Assembly (NCBI GenBank): GCA_030699385.1
Contig: JAUYMY010000006.1
Coordinates: forward strand, 62,001-126,000
DNA: 64,000 nucleotides
Source: Methylobacter sp.
GTDB lineage: Bacteria; Pseudomonadota; Gammaproteobacteria; Methylococcales; Methylomonadaceae
Direction: 5' to 3'
The position numbers and the translations under genes are program-made. The notes below the pieces were generated by a model. That model worked only from the letters and a program-made list of their open reading frames with translations, did no database searches and was not told the DNA's origin. This document shows positions 41,498 to 51,519 of this stretch, piece after piece (position 1 is the stretch's first letter; every line of letters starts with the position of its first letter).

Positions 41498-43051
41498 ATG
41501 AAGCGAAAAAAACTCCCCATTGGCATTCAAACCTTCGCCAAAATCCGCGAAGACAACCATTACTACGTTGATAAAACGCAATTAATTGCACAATTAATTG
41601 CCGATGGCAGCCATTATTTTCTCTCGCGCCCAAGGCGTTTTGGCAAAAGTTTATTAATCGATACGCTGGGCGAATTATTCGCAGGCAATGAGCCGCTTTT
41701 CAAAGGTTTATTCATTCACGATCAATGGGATTGGTCGGTTAAATACCCTGTCATTCGACTCAGTTTTGGTGGCGGCGTGATGCGAAATCGCGCCGACTTG
41801 GAGGATAAAATTTTCGCGCTATTGCTTAATAACCAAAGCCATTTAAACGTACACTGCGACAACACTGACACTATTAGCAATTTTTTTGAGTCGCTGATTC
41901 AGCAAGTAGCGTTAAAAACCGGCCAACGCGTGGTGATTTTAGTCGATGAATACGACAAACCGATTCTGGATAACCTCGCCAGTCCGCAAGTCGCGCGTGA
42001 AATTCGGGACGGATTACGGAATTTGTATTCGGTCATTAAAGATTGCGACGCACACGTTAAATTTGCCATGCTCACCGGCGTGTCAAAATTTAGCAAAGTG
42101 AGCTTATTTTCAGGCTTGAATAACTTACGCGACATTACGGTAAGCGCCGACTATTCTGCGCTTTGCGGTTATACCGATGAAGACATTGATACGGTTTTTG
42201 CGCCTGAACTCGACGGATTAAACCGCGAACAAATTCGCCAGTGGTACAACGGTTATAACTGGACAGGGCAATCGGTTTATAACCCGTTTGATGTATTGCT
42301 GTTGTTTAAAGAACGGCAATTTAAAGCCCACTGGTTTGAAACCGGCTCGCCCACTTTTTTGATTGATTTACTGATTGAGCGCGGTTTTTTCTCGCCAAAT
42401 TTAGCTAAAACGCAAACCAGTTTAGAGCTGCTCTCTGCCTTTGACGTAGAACAAATCGCTACGGAAGCGCTATTATTTCAAGCAGGTTATTTAACGATTT
42501 CAAATGTTGAAGAGCCGATTACAGGTTATTGGGTTTATACCCTGGGCTATCCCAATCATGAAGTGCAATCCAGCCTAAATAGTGCATTGTTAAATGCTTA
42601 TGTGGTTGATGGCCAAGCCGCTTTTAAAAACCGCCTAATTCTGTTAGATGCTCTGAAAACGAATAATTTTTCAGGCATGCAAAATTTATTCAGCTCTTTT
42701 TTCGCCAGCATTCCCAACGATTGGTATCGAAATAATGCCATTGCGCAATACGAAGGCTATTACGCCAGCGTGTTTTATTCCTATTTTGCCGCGCTGGGTT
42801 TGGACATTATTTTAGAAGACGTGACTAATTTCGGGCGCATTGATATGACGGTAAAGTTTAACGACACTATTTATTTATTTGAATTCAAAGTGGTCGAACT
42901 GGTGCCGAACGGCAAAGCGCTTGAACAGCTGATTGCCAAAAATTACGCAGAAAAATATCAACATCTCAAGCAAGCGATTCATTTAATCGGCGTGGAATTT
43001 AGCAAGGAAGCGCGCAGCGTGGTTGGATTTGATGTGAGCAGCTTGATTTAA
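41498..43051 (+). CDS. AAA-ATPase-like / PD-(D/E)XK nuclease family protein (copy 2)
   Basis: 517 aa from ATG 41498 (MKRKKLPIGIQTFAKIRED). Same domains as 35863-37437: SRPRRFGKSLLIDTL, VVILVDEYDKPILDNL, C-terminal FGRIDMTVKFNDTIYLFEFK. The first 95 residues are almost identical between the copies, while a central part (about 100-130) is quite different. A longer start upstream would overlap the DUF2797 gene and has no support. Confidence 0.85.
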   Translation: MKRKKLPIGIQTFAKIREDNHYYVDKTQLIAQLIADGSHYFLSRPRRFGKSLLIDTLGELFAGNEPLFKGLFIHDQWDWSVKYPVIRLSFGGGVMRNRADLEDKIFALLLNNQSHLNVHCDNTDTISNFFESLIQQVALKTGQRVVILVDEYDKPILDNLASPQVAREIRDGLRNLYSVIKDCDAHVKFAMLTGVSKFSKVSLFSGLNNLRDITVSADYSALCGYTDEDIDTVFAPELDGLNREQIRQWYNGYNWTGQSVYNPFDVLLLFKERQFKAHWFETGSPTFLIDLLIERGFFSPNLAKTQTSLELLSAFDVEQIATEALLFQAGYLTISNVEEPITGYWVYTLGYPNHEVQSSLNSALLNAYVVDGQAAFKNRLILLDALKTNNFSGMQNLFSSFFASIPNDWYRNNAIAQYEGYYASVFYSYFAALGLDIILEDVTNFGRIDMTVKFNDTIYLFEFKVVELVPNGKALEQLIAKNYAEKYQHLKQAIHLIGVEFSKEARSVVGFDVSSLI

Positions 43052-43094
43052 TTAGCTTCGCGCGGTGTCTGCTATATAGTTCATGGGTAAAAAG

Positions 43095-43177
43095 ATTATC
43101 ACCACGCAGAGCTCGAAGTTTCATTTTTCGTGCCACCTAAAGCGCCTACTTTGGGTCTTACTGTAATTCGTGGTGAA
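43095..43177. repeat. Dispersed repeat with caccacg/cgtggtg ends (copy 1)
   Basis: Shares cgtgccNcctaaagcgcctactttgggtct with 51523-51610, and the ends atcaccacg/cgtggtga are inverted. It lies just before the K+ channel gene. Confidence 0.75.
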
Positions 43178-43211
43178 TAAATCGTTTAAATTTAAAGCAG
43201 GATTGATTGAC

Positions 43212-44066
43212 ATGCGAAATCGCATAGAAACACTACGCCATCACTTGTATCAGACTATTTATCAGGCCAACACCCCGGCAGGGCGTGGGTTTGATATTTT
43301 GTTGATCATAGCCATTCTGACCAGCGTTTTGAGCATCGTGCTCGATAGCGTAGCCAGTATCACCGAGCAATACGGCGAACTACTCGATACCGCAGAATGG
43401 TTTTTTACGGTGTTTTTCACCCTCGAATATCTGTTGCGCATCTTCTGCATACATCGCCCCCTCAAATACATCTTCAGTTTCTACGGAATTATCGACTTAT
43501 TGGCGATAATTCCGGCCTATATCAGCTTCTTCATGCCCGGCTTCCATTCTTTTTTGATCATCCGTATCCTCAGAGTTTTGCGGATATTCCGTATCCTGAA
43601 GCTGGTGCAATTTATCAATCAGTCCAACCTGCTGACTAATGCCTTGTTCGCCAGCCGCTTCAAGATCACCATCTTCCTGTTTACCATTTCCACTTTACTG
43701 GTGGTGTTCGGCTCAATCATGTATTTGATCGAGGGACCCGAAAACGGCTTTACCAACATACCGGTCAGCATCTATTGGTCAGTCGTCACCTTGACCACGG
43801 TGGGTTTTGGCGACATCACGCCAAAAACCGATCTGGGCCGCGCCATTTCGGCCGTCGTCATGGTGACCGGCTACGCTATCATCGCCGTACCCACCGGCAT
43901 TATCACCGCAGAATTGTCGCAGGAAATGAAAAAACAAAACGCCCGTACCGACGACCAACGGATATGTAAAAAATGCCGAAAAAGTGGCCACGAAGCCGAT
44001 GCCAACTACTGTCGCATCTGCGGCGAAGCACTCTTTCGTCCGCTCGTGGACGACACATCCGCTTAA
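43212..44066 (+). CDS. Voltage-gated-type potassium channel with C-terminal zinc ribbon
   Basis: 284 aa from ATG 43212 (AGGA ribosome site). Six membrane helices; S4-like helix with spaced arginines (RILRVLRIFRILK, 118-130), pore loop with the filter TTVGFGD (195-201), S6, then a C-terminal zinc ribbon with Cys252, Cys255, Cys267 and Cys270. K-type filters are usually TVGYGD or TVGFGD. The zinc ribbon tail is uncommon and may act as a regulatory domain. An upstream GTG at 43170 is less likely. Confidence 0.9.
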   Translation: MRNRIETLRHHLYQTIYQANTPAGRGFDILLIIAILTSVLSIVLDSVASITEQYGELLDTAEWFFTVFFTLEYLLRIFCIHRPLKYIFSFYGIIDLLAIIPAYISFFMPGFHSFLIIRILRVLRIFRILKLVQFINQSNLLTNALFASRFKITIFLFTISTLLVVFGSIMYLIEGPENGFTNIPVSIYWSVVTLTTVGFGDITPKTDLGRAISAVVMVTGYAIIAVPTGIITAELSQEMKKQNARTDDQRICKKCRKSGHEADANYCRICGEALFRPLVDDTSA

Positions 44067-44076
44067 GGATTAGGTG

Positions 44077-44412
44077 ATGAAAAAAACGACGTTAGCCGTC
44101 TTGGTGCTGAGTTTATGTTCTGTTAATGCCGCCTACGCGCTCAGATGCGGGCGTGACCTGGTTTTGTTAGGCGATTATAAAGATGAGGTGATGGCTCGCT
44201 GCGGTACACCGGACTCCGTTGAAACGCGCACTAAAATAATAGGCAGTACGCTGCACCATCCGCGTAGAACCCTTGATATTCAAGAGTATGAGGAGATACA
44301 AATAGAAGAGTGGTTGTACAATTTTGGCCCATCGCGCTTGCGGCAATACCTTCGTTTTGAAAATGGCCAGTTAAAAGAAATCAGGAGCTTAGGACGAGGA
44401 CGTTTAAGGTAA
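44077..44412 (+). CDS. DUF2845 periplasmic protein
   Basis: 111 aa with a signal peptide ending about AYA (residue 20). LRCGRDLVLLGDYKDEVMARCGTPDSV, then EWLYNFGPSRLRQYLRFENGQL match DUF2845, a small secreted family with two conserved cysteines. No function known. An AAGGA site precedes ATG 44077. Confidence 0.85.
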   Translation: MKKTTLAVLVLSLCSVNAAYALRCGRDLVLLGDYKDEVMARCGTPDSVETRTKIIGSTLHHPRRTLDIQEYEEIQIEEWLYNFGPSRLRQYLRFENGQLKEIRSLGRGRLR

Positions 44413-44459
44413 CGTCTCTTTTAGTACCTATATTGGCGAAAAACAGACCGATACGCAGA

Positions 44460-44529
44460 CCAGGTTTTACGACTGCCATGGATGGCGGAAGTACTGGAGC
44501 CGCCGGGAGCGGCTCCAGTAAAAACCTGG
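44460..44529. repeat. Nested palindrome (ccaggtttt ... tactggagccg)
   Basis: Outer arms ccaggtttt/aaaacctgg and inner arms tactggagccg (44492-44502)/cggctccagta (44510-44520) form a two-step hairpin in the gap between convergent genes. It may also stop transcription, but no T-run follows. Confidence 0.7.
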
Positions 44530-44610
44530 AAGGTCTAAACAGGCGGGCTATTGCAGAATGTGTATAACGATGAAAGCTGGGACTTGGAAACGAAACATTT
44601 ACGCCTTAAC

Positions 44611-45414
44611 CTACAGCACTGGAAGCGTCGCAATGGGAATGGTGTCGGTATTCGTGATCACTTGGCGCTGCGGCATGTAATCAAGCAGCAAATCTGTTTC
44701 CTTTTTGACCACGGTGTAGCACTCGCAACTCAGCGTTTCAAGTTTCGGCCGGTCAAGGACTTTGATCAATCCGCGTCGATATGAAATCACGCCTAATTGC
44801 TGCAATTTTGACGCCGCCTGAGTGACGCCTTCGCGGCGCACTCCGAGCATGTGGCTGATAAATTCCTGCGTCATGGTCAAGTGGTTATGAGACAGCCTAT
44901 CCATGGACAACAAGAGCCAGCGGCAGAGCTGCTGGTCGATGGAATGGTGCCGGTTGCAAACTGCGGTCTGGGAGATTTGCGTGATTAGGGCCTGCGTGTA
45001 GCGCAGCATCAGCATCAACAACTGGCCGTGCCGATTGAACTCTTCTTTCACTCGCAGCCTGGGGAGTCGGTATGCGTAACCCGCGCTTTGTACCATCGAC
45101 CGACTCGGCGTGCTCTCGCCGCCCAGAAACAAAGTGATGCCCAGCAAGCCCTCATTGCCCACCACGGAAATCGCAGTCGATGCCCCATTTTCCATCACAT
45201 ACTGCAACGAGACTATCGAGTCGGTGGGAAAGTAAACATGACGCATGGGACGCCGAGATTCATACAGAAGCGCTCGTAACGGCAGCGGCACCAATTCCAG
45301 GTACGGGAACAAACGGCCTTGAACCTCGGGCGACAAAGCGGCCAGAAGATGATTTTGCTGGGGTTCTGGCTGAGTTTTAGCGGACATTTCGGTGCTCTTA
45401 GAGTGGGTTATCAC
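44611..45414 (-). CDS. Crp/Fnr-family transcriptional regulator
   Basis: 267 aa. N-terminal cyclic-nucleotide-binding-like domain (about 30-150; YFPTDSIVSLQYVMENGAST, then LGITLFLGGE) and a C-terminal winged helix (about 170-235; LTMTQEFISHMLGVRREGVTQAASKL). Residues for cAMP or Fe-S binding are not seen, so the signal is unknown. Its own upstream region is free of genes. Confidence 0.88.
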   Translation of the reverse strand: MITHSKSTEMSAKTQPEPQQNHLLAALSPEVQGRLFPYLELVPLPLRALLYESRRPMRHVYFPTDSIVSLQYVMENGASTAISVVGNEGLLGITLFLGGESTPSRSMVQSAGYAYRLPRLRVKEEFNRHGQLLMLMLRYTQALITQISQTAVCNRHHSIDQQLCRWLLLSMDRLSHNHLTMTQEFISHMLGVRREGVTQAASKLQQLGVISYRRGLIKVLDRPKLETLSCECYTVVKKETDLLLDYMPQRQVITNTDTIPIATLPVL

Positions 45415-45801
45415 GGTTCACTTATTTCTTCTAGTGGTTTGTAAGATTTAGAAACACTATATGTGGTGTTTTTCTGTATCCGCCATAAAAAACTATCACC
45501 AAGTGGTGATTTGATGTCATAAATCTCACAACGTATATCTAAAAAAATGATATTCAGAGAATTAAAAATTAGTATTTTTTCCTTGTTTTTATAAACAGCG
45601 CCAATCTTCCGTAACTAAAAAATGAGCGAACCGTGGAAAAGTGTATGGTAGTGAAGCGGAATATATTTCCCTAGCTGGATAGCAAGCCAATAATTGACAT
45701 TTTACCTAAGGATATTTAGGCATGATTAAGTCCCGATCGAAGATCGGGGATTAATAGGGTTTTGGCGGTGAGTAAAAATTGTCTAGACAATGGGGTCCAC
45801 T
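45415..45801. other. 387-base gap with two palindromes
   Basis: Between the Crp/Fnr gene start and the protease stop. It holds TCCCGATC-GAA-GATCGGGGA (45731-45750) and the perfect 14-mer ATTGTCTAGACAAT (45778-45791), which is followed by TTTTT when read on the minus strand and may end the protease transcript. No gene seen. Confidence 0.5.
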
Positions 45802-48800
45802 TTATGCAAAAAGGATAAAATTAGCCAGTTGAAGATCAGTAGTCGCATTAATAAGTCCTACAAGCTGCAATTCATTTTCAGTAACGTCGGAGCCCGTATT
45901 AACAGCGGAAAAATAAAACACCGCGCTATCTACACTATTATTTACAACAAACAAGGCTTTTGTGCCTAGTGCGTAAGACGTACTAGCACTACCGATAACA
46001 CCTGCTGCAGTAGCGGCCGAAAAATCAGCGCCACCGGCTATCGGCGTATTAAAAAAAACCAATTCCCCATCAGTTAACAACGCATCTTTGTTGCCAACAG
46101 GAAATGCCGCTTTCTTAAAAGCCAATTTATCGCCGTCGGCAAAGTCAGTAATCGTTTCAATTTCGGCCTTATTGGTAAATACAAAGGTATCATCGCCCGC
46201 GCCACCTGTAAGCGTGTCATTGCCAATTCCGCCATTTAAAGTATTATTAGCCGCATTACCAACCAGTATATTGTGCTCTTTATTGCCATTCAGATTGATG
46301 GGCGCACTGCCCGTTTGGGAGATGTCGATATTTTCTAAAAAATTAGCCAGCGTCACTGTCACCGTGCTAATCAATACCGTGTTTTCTGGAATCAATAAAG
46401 TCAGCGTATCAATACCGCCACCGGCTTTTTCGGTGATTTTATCCTCCAAAGCGCCGCTTGCAGTGAGATTGACCTTGTAAGTATCATTGCCCGATCCGCC
46501 CAACAAAATATCCCCCCCCGCACCACCTTCAAGGATATTATCAGCGTTGTTCCCGGTAATCGTATTCGCCAAAGCATTGCCCGTAGCATTAATCGCAGCC
46601 TCACCGGTCAATATCAAATTTTCCAGATTTTCACCTAATGTCCAGTTTACAGTGCTTTTTACCGTGTCAATTTCTTTAATTAACACCGATGTTTCGATAA
46701 CGACATCGTTCAAACTATCGACGATATAAATATCATTACCCAAACCACCGGTTAGCGTGTCATTGCCTGCTGCGCCATCTAAAATATTACTACCCTCATT
46801 GCCAATCAACTTATTATTGAGTTCGTTACCCGTAACATTGATTTTAGCCTTGCCTAGCACTTGCACCGTATCAATCGCTAAGCCGGCAGGTAAACTATAA
46901 GTGCCTGATTTCATATTGAGCATGATCGTATCAAGCCCTTCACCGTCTTCAACCACATCACCGGCCACATCTACATAGTAAATATCATTACCTGCTCCGC
47001 CTCTTAAAGTATCGATGCCGGCTCCGCCATCCAGCGTATCATTGCCCGCGCCGCCGGTCAGCACATTGGCCGCTTTATTACCGATCAGATAATTATTCAA
47101 CGCGTTACCGGTGCCATTAATAGCAGAAGCCCCCATGAGCGTTAGCTTTTCGACAAAATCAGGCAGCGTATAAGTGACCGTCGTGCGTATTTCATCGGTG
47201 CCTTGTTGATCATACTCAACAACTATATCAGCTACGTCATCTACCAGATAAACATCATTACCGGCGCCGCCAATCAGCGTATCAGCACCTTGACCGCCAT
47301 CGATTACATTTGCAGTCGCATTGCCAATGAGTTGATTATTGGCTGCATTGCCTTTCAAATTGAGCCACGTAGTCCCGCTCGCAGAAATATCCATATTTTC
47401 TAAATTAGCCGCCAAAGTTAGTAACTTAGATGCAGAAAAACCTTGCTCACCCAGCACCACCACAGCATCTATACCGGCATCAACTGCCTCAGTAATTTTG
47501 TCTTCTAAGGTACCTGTCGCGGTAAGGATAACCCGGTAAATATCATTGCCCAAACCACCGGCTAACTTATCAATGCCGGCGCCGCCTTCAAGCACATTAT
47601 TATTGGAGTTACCCGTGATAATATTAGCCAAGGTATTACCGGTGCCATTAATGGCAGCTTCCCCGGTTAAAAGCAGGTTTTCTAAATTGGGGCCGAGAGT
47701 AAACGTTACACTACTTTTAACGGTATCTATCCCCGAGTCCGTATCACTTTCAACAACACTATCGTCCAGGCTATCGACAATATAAATATCGTTGCCGGTC
47801 AGGCCTTTTAGCGTATAACCACCGCCGCCGGCATCCAACGTATCATTGCCTTTGGTGCCTGACTTTATGCTGAAAATTGAGGTGTCGCCAATATCAAGAG
47901 AAGTGATGGCATTGTAGATATTCAAGCGTCCACCGGTAACGGTTTTGCCATAGAGAGCCGCTAACGGATCCGTCGAATCTAATAAAGCCTTCTTGATTTG
48001 CTGGGCTGTTGCGGTTGGATATTGCGACCATAAAAAAGCCGCCGCACCCGCCACCATCGGCGCAGCCATTGACGTTCCTGACATATAGTCGTAGCTACCC
48101 GACATAATAGTGCTATAAATAGCATAACCGGGAGCGCCAATATCGACATTTGTTGCGCCGTAATTTGAAAAAGAAGCCAGACCATCGGCATGCGTAGTGG
48201 CGGCTACAGAAATAATATTATCCAGATTAATATTAGCCGGATAGGACAGCGAAGTATCGTTATTTTGGCCGTCATTACCCGCCGCCGCAATAAACAACAC
48301 GCCTGCCGCCTGAGCGGCTTGAATGGCATCGTACAACGCTTGTGATTCAGCGTCGAATCCCCAGGAAGCATTAATAACCTTAGCGCCATTAGTTACCGCA
48401 TAACCAATAGCACTTATTGCGGCAGAGAGTGATGGTGCTTGACCATCCGCATTGATTTTGAGCGGCATGATCTGGACATTTTTAGCGACGCCCGTAACAC
48501 CTTTAGCGTTATTAGAAACCGCCCCCACAATACCTGCGACATGAGTACCATGGCCGACCAAATCGTTTGGATTACTATCGTTGTTACCAAAATCATAGCC
48601 CGCTATCATATTAGCAGCTAAATCGGTATGCGCAGAATTAACCCCCGAATCAATAACCGCCACTTTCACCTTAGTCGTACCATTGTAAACAGCCCATGCT
48701 TCGGGTGCATCGATATCGGCATCCGCTATTGCCGCTACGCCACTGATAGAAAAGCCGCCGGTATTATGTAAACCCCATTGAGTGATAAATGAGCTATCGC

Positions 48801-49071
48801 TGGGTATGGCTTGAGCAAGATTAAAATCTAAGGTGTAATCCGGTTCAACATAGTCAAACAATCCGCTATCGCCGTATTTTTTAATCGCCTGCTCGACCGA
48901 CATATTAGGCTTTAAAGTCCAAACATGAGCCCCGTTTAAACCGACGGCTTTAGACGACGCCATATCAGCGGATTTGCCACGCTCATTAAGTTGCGTTTCA
49001 GTGACTCCTGGCTTGAGCTTAACAATGATCCTGTCTGCAGCGTAATTTTTATTTGAATTATTTGAAACCAT
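45802..49071 (-). CDS. Secreted subtilisin-like serine protease with RTX-type calcium repeats
   Basis: 1089 aa. An inhibitor-I9-like propeptide (about 10-82), then a peptidase S8 domain with Asp141 (VAVIDSGVNSAH), His174 (GHGTHVAG), oxyanion Asn266 (AAGNDG) and Ser334 (SGTSMAAP). From about residue 400 on there are many nonapeptide-like repeats (GGAGNDTLDGGAGIDTLRGG). No N-terminal signal peptide is seen, as expected for type I secretion with a C-terminal signal. Type I secretion genes are not in the window. It probably acts outside the cell. Confidence 0.92.
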   Translation of the reverse strand: MVSNNSNKNYAADRIIVKLKPGVTETQLNERGKSADMASSKAVGLNGAHVWTLKPNMSVEQAIKKYGDSGLFDYVEPDYTLDFNLAQAIPSDSSFITQWGLHNTGGFSISGVAAIADADIDAPEAWAVYNGTTKVKVAVIDSGVNSAHTDLAANMIAGYDFGNNDSNPNDLVGHGTHVAGIVGAVSNNAKGVTGVAKNVQIMPLKINADGQAPSLSAAISAIGYAVTNGAKVINASWGFDAESQALYDAIQAAQAAGVLFIAAAGNDGQNNDTSLSYPANINLDNIISVAATTHADGLASFSNYGATNVDIGAPGYAIYSTIMSGSYDYMSGTSMAAPMVAGAAAFLWSQYPTATAQQIKKALLDSTDPLAALYGKTVTGGRLNIYNAITSLDIGDTSIFSIKSGTKGNDTLDAGGGGYTLKGLTGNDIYIVDSLDDSVVESDTDSGIDTVKSSVTFTLGPNLENLLLTGEAAINGTGNTLANIITGNSNNNVLEGGAGIDKLAGGLGNDIYRVILTATGTLEDKITEAVDAGIDAVVVLGEQGFSASKLLTLAANLENMDISASGTTWLNLKGNAANNQLIGNATANVIDGGQGADTLIGGAGNDVYLVDDVADIVVEYDQQGTDEIRTTVTYTLPDFVEKLTLMGASAINGTGNALNNYLIGNKAANVLTGGAGNDTLDGGAGIDTLRGGAGNDIYYVDVAGDVVEDGEGLDTIMLNMKSGTYSLPAGLAIDTVQVLGKAKINVTGNELNNKLIGNEGSNILDGAAGNDTLTGGLGNDIYIVDSLNDVVIETSVLIKEIDTVKSTVNWTLGENLENLILTGEAAINATGNALANTITGNNADNILEGGAGGDILLGGSGNDTYKVNLTASGALEDKITEKAGGGIDTLTLLIPENTVLISTVTVTLANFLENIDISQTGSAPINLNGNKEHNILVGNAANNTLNGGIGNDTLTGGAGDDTFVFTNKAEIETITDFADGDKLAFKKAAFPVGNKDALLTDGELVFFNTPIAGGADFSAATAAGVIGSASTSYALGTKALFVVNNSVDSAVFYFSAVNTGSDVTENELQLVGLINATTDLQLANFILFA

Positions 49072-49547
49072 GACATCCCTCTTCGTCTAAGTGTTGATGG
49101 CGTTGAATTATCGACTTAATCCCATTATTCGCTCTTCATGAATCTAATTTATTGATTTTTTTAAAAAGTGATATTTTCAACAACCACACCAAAATAAAAA
49201 TATTATCCATTAATAACAACACCTTATATTGAATAGCAAAAAGCGGATTAACTATTTGACTATTGGAGGAAGATTATAATATGAACTATTAATTTATCCG
49301 TTAACCATATAACAAATTTTATTATCGGCTCGTTAATAATAAAAAATAGCCCACACACACTCTCTCTCTAAAAAAGATTCTAATTATACCGAATTATTGG
49401 GATCAGCCTCTGAGGTAAATTCAACCCGCAAATACCCCCTTGTTAATCCTTGTTAATGGCTAATTGAAATTCGATTACCGTTGTGTTGGAATCGCTAAAA
49501 AAAACCATAACAGCAACAAACGCTGTAACAATTCAAGGGCATCATCG
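49072..49547. other. 476-base AT-rich gap
   Basis: Divergent promoter region of the protease and pcm. Strongly AT-rich in 49120-49400, without a recognised gene or clear dyad. Confidence 0.5.
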
Positions 49548-50219
49548 ATGAACAATCTGCAAAGCATGTTGAACGATATTGAAAAAGAAGTCAGACTGAC
49601 CCGTCATCTGATAGGCAAAGACGCACTCAATCACCGAGTCATCGCGGCAATAAAACAGGTGCCGCGCCATGAATTTTTGCCTGACGATTATCGCTTCCTT
49701 GCCTACGACAACGGCCCTGCGCCTATTGATTGCGGGCAAACCATTTCCCAGCCTTATATCGTCGCTCTGATGACCGACTTATTGAACACCCAAGCGACTG
49801 ATACTATTTTGGAAATCGGCACCGGTTCCGGCTATCAGGCCGCCGTATTGTCGAGATTGGTCAAACAGGTTTATTCGCTGGAAATAATAGAACCCTTAGC
49901 TACGCAAGCGCGCCAACGGCTTAAAAAACTGGCTTACAACAATGTCACCGTTCGCCATGGCGATGGCCATTTCGGCTGGCCGGAACAGGCGCCGTTCGAC
50001 GGTGTTATCGTGACTGCGGCGGCGCCATTTATTCCCCCTACCCTGATTGAACAATTACGCGCAGGCGCGCGGCTGGTCATTCCAGTGGGCTTGCCGTACA
50101 GCTACCAAGAACTGCTGGTGCTGGAAAAAAAGGCTGATGGCGAGATTAAGACACAGACTATTATGGGCGTCAGTTTTGTGCCGCTGACCGGCGGCAAGGC
50201 GAGTACACACAAGACGTAG
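49548..50219 (+). CDS. pcm: Protein-L-isoaspartate O-methyltransferase (Pcm)
   Basis: 223 aa from ATG 49548 (AAGGG site; MNNLQSMLNDIEKEVRLTR). The N-terminal GKDALNHRVIAAIKQVPRHEFLPDDYRFLAYDNGPAPI, motif I LEIGTGSGYQAAVLSRL and VTAAAPFIPPTLIEQL are characteristic. It repairs damaged isoaspartyl residues using SAM. In enterobacteria pcm is near rpoS; here rpoS is 13 kb away. Confidence 0.93.
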   Translation: MNNLQSMLNDIEKEVRLTRHLIGKDALNHRVIAAIKQVPRHEFLPDDYRFLAYDNGPAPIDCGQTISQPYIVALMTDLLNTQATDTILEIGTGSGYQAAVLSRLVKQVYSLEIIEPLATQARQRLKKLAYNNVTVRHGDGHFGWPEQAPFDGVIVTAAAPFIPPTLIEQLRAGARLVIPVGLPYSYQELLVLEKKADGEIKTQTIMGVSFVPLTGGKASTHKT

Positions 50220-50459
50220 GCAATGTGACGGATAGATAACGTATACTTTGAACAGTTAGGTTTTCGGCTAATGTTACGCAAGAAACAAAGCGGTATACAG
50301 ACCTTCCTGTTTTTTAAAATCAGGAGGGTCTAACTTGCAACAGCTAGCCTTGATTACAAAAACCAAAAACTTAGCTCTATATTCATGCTGTTGATGAAGA
50401 TTCCTGAGCGATGCCTTACCGGCAATCACCTTATTTTCACCTAACAAAGAAGGGTAATT

Positions 50460-51476
50460 ATGACTGAAATTCGCGGATGGGCCACGCACGGCCCGAAACA
50501 AAAACTTGAACTTTTTACTTATCAAGCCGGAACACTCGGCCCGGAAGAGGTTGAAATTGCCGTCGAACACTGCGGCCTTTGTCATTCCGATCTGTCGATC
50601 ATCAATAATGACTGGGCAATGTCCCAATATCCGGCTATTCCAGGCCACGAAGCGGTCGGCACCATCGTCGCTAAAGGTGAGTTGGTCAAAGGCTTAAAAA
50701 TAGGCCAGCGTGTTGGCGTCGGCTGGAATGCGGACAGTTGTATGCACTGCCATGAATGCATCACCGGCAACAACAATCTGTGTAGCGAAGCCTTGCCAAC
50801 CATCGTCGGACATCACGGCGGTTTCGCGGATAGACTCAGGGCGCATTGGCTGTGGGCAATCCCCTTACCTGACGCACTCGACATCACCAGCGCTGGGCCC
50901 TTGCTGTGCGGCGGTATCACCGTGTTCGCGCCGCTGGTCATCTTCGGCGTCAAACCGACTGATCGCGTCGGCATTGTTGGTATCGGCGGCCTCGGACACA
51001 TGGGGCTTAAATTCGCCAATGCCTGGGGTTGTGAAGTGACCGCGTTTACCTCGAATGAAGCCAAAACTGCCGAGGCTAAAAGCTTCGGCGCGCATCATGT
51101 AGTATCAAGCCGCGACAGCACGGCGATGCAAAAAATCGCCAGCTCGCTGGACGTGCTGATTGTTACCGTCAATGTTTCGCTGGATTGGTCGGCGCTATTG
51201 AAGACACTGAAACCGAATGGCCGTTTGCATGTGGTCGGCGCGGTGCTTGAGCCGATGCCCATTTCCGCCATGGATCTGATTCTTGGGCAAAAAAGCGTGT
51301 CCGGTTCGCCAACAGGCGGGCCTGCGATGCTGGCCACCATGCTTGATTTTGCTGCGCGGCACAAAATAACTCCGCAAGTCGAGCATTTCCCGATGAGCCA
51401 AGTTAACGAAGCACTTGAACATCTAGCGAGCGGTAATGCGCGTTATCGTATTGTATTAGATGCTGATTTTGATTAA
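50460..51476 (+). CDS. Zinc-dependent alcohol dehydrogenase (CAD/YahK-like)
   Basis: 338 aa medium-chain dehydrogenase. Catalytic zinc Cys in HCGLCHSDLS and GHEAVGTI, structural zinc set CMHCHECITGNNNLC, Rossmann motif GIGGLGHMGLKFA. Closest layout is the cinnamyl-alcohol dehydrogenase/YahK group, usually NADP-dependent aldehyde reductases. The real substrate is unknown, but aldehyde detoxification would suit a methylotroph. Confidence 0.9.
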   Translation: MTEIRGWATHGPKQKLELFTYQAGTLGPEEVEIAVEHCGLCHSDLSIINNDWAMSQYPAIPGHEAVGTIVAKGELVKGLKIGQRVGVGWNADSCMHCHECITGNNNLCSEALPTIVGHHGGFADRLRAHWLWAIPLPDALDITSAGPLLCGGITVFAPLVIFGVKPTDRVGIVGIGGLGHMGLKFANAWGCEVTAFTSNEAKTAEAKSFGAHHVVSSRDSTAMQKIASSLDVLIVTVNVSLDWSALLKTLKPNGRLHVVGAVLEPMPISAMDLILGQKSVSGSPTGGPAMLATMLDFAARHKITPQVEHFPMSQVNEALEHLASGNARYRIVLDADFD

Positions 51477-51519
51477 AGTCTTTAGACAATTTAAATCGAC
51501 TCAATGCTGAAGACCATTT

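Noticed and set aside
44551-44784. 77-codon plus-strand frame after the DUF2845 gene
   Set aside because: It is antisense to the end of the Crp/Fnr regulator and shows no family features.
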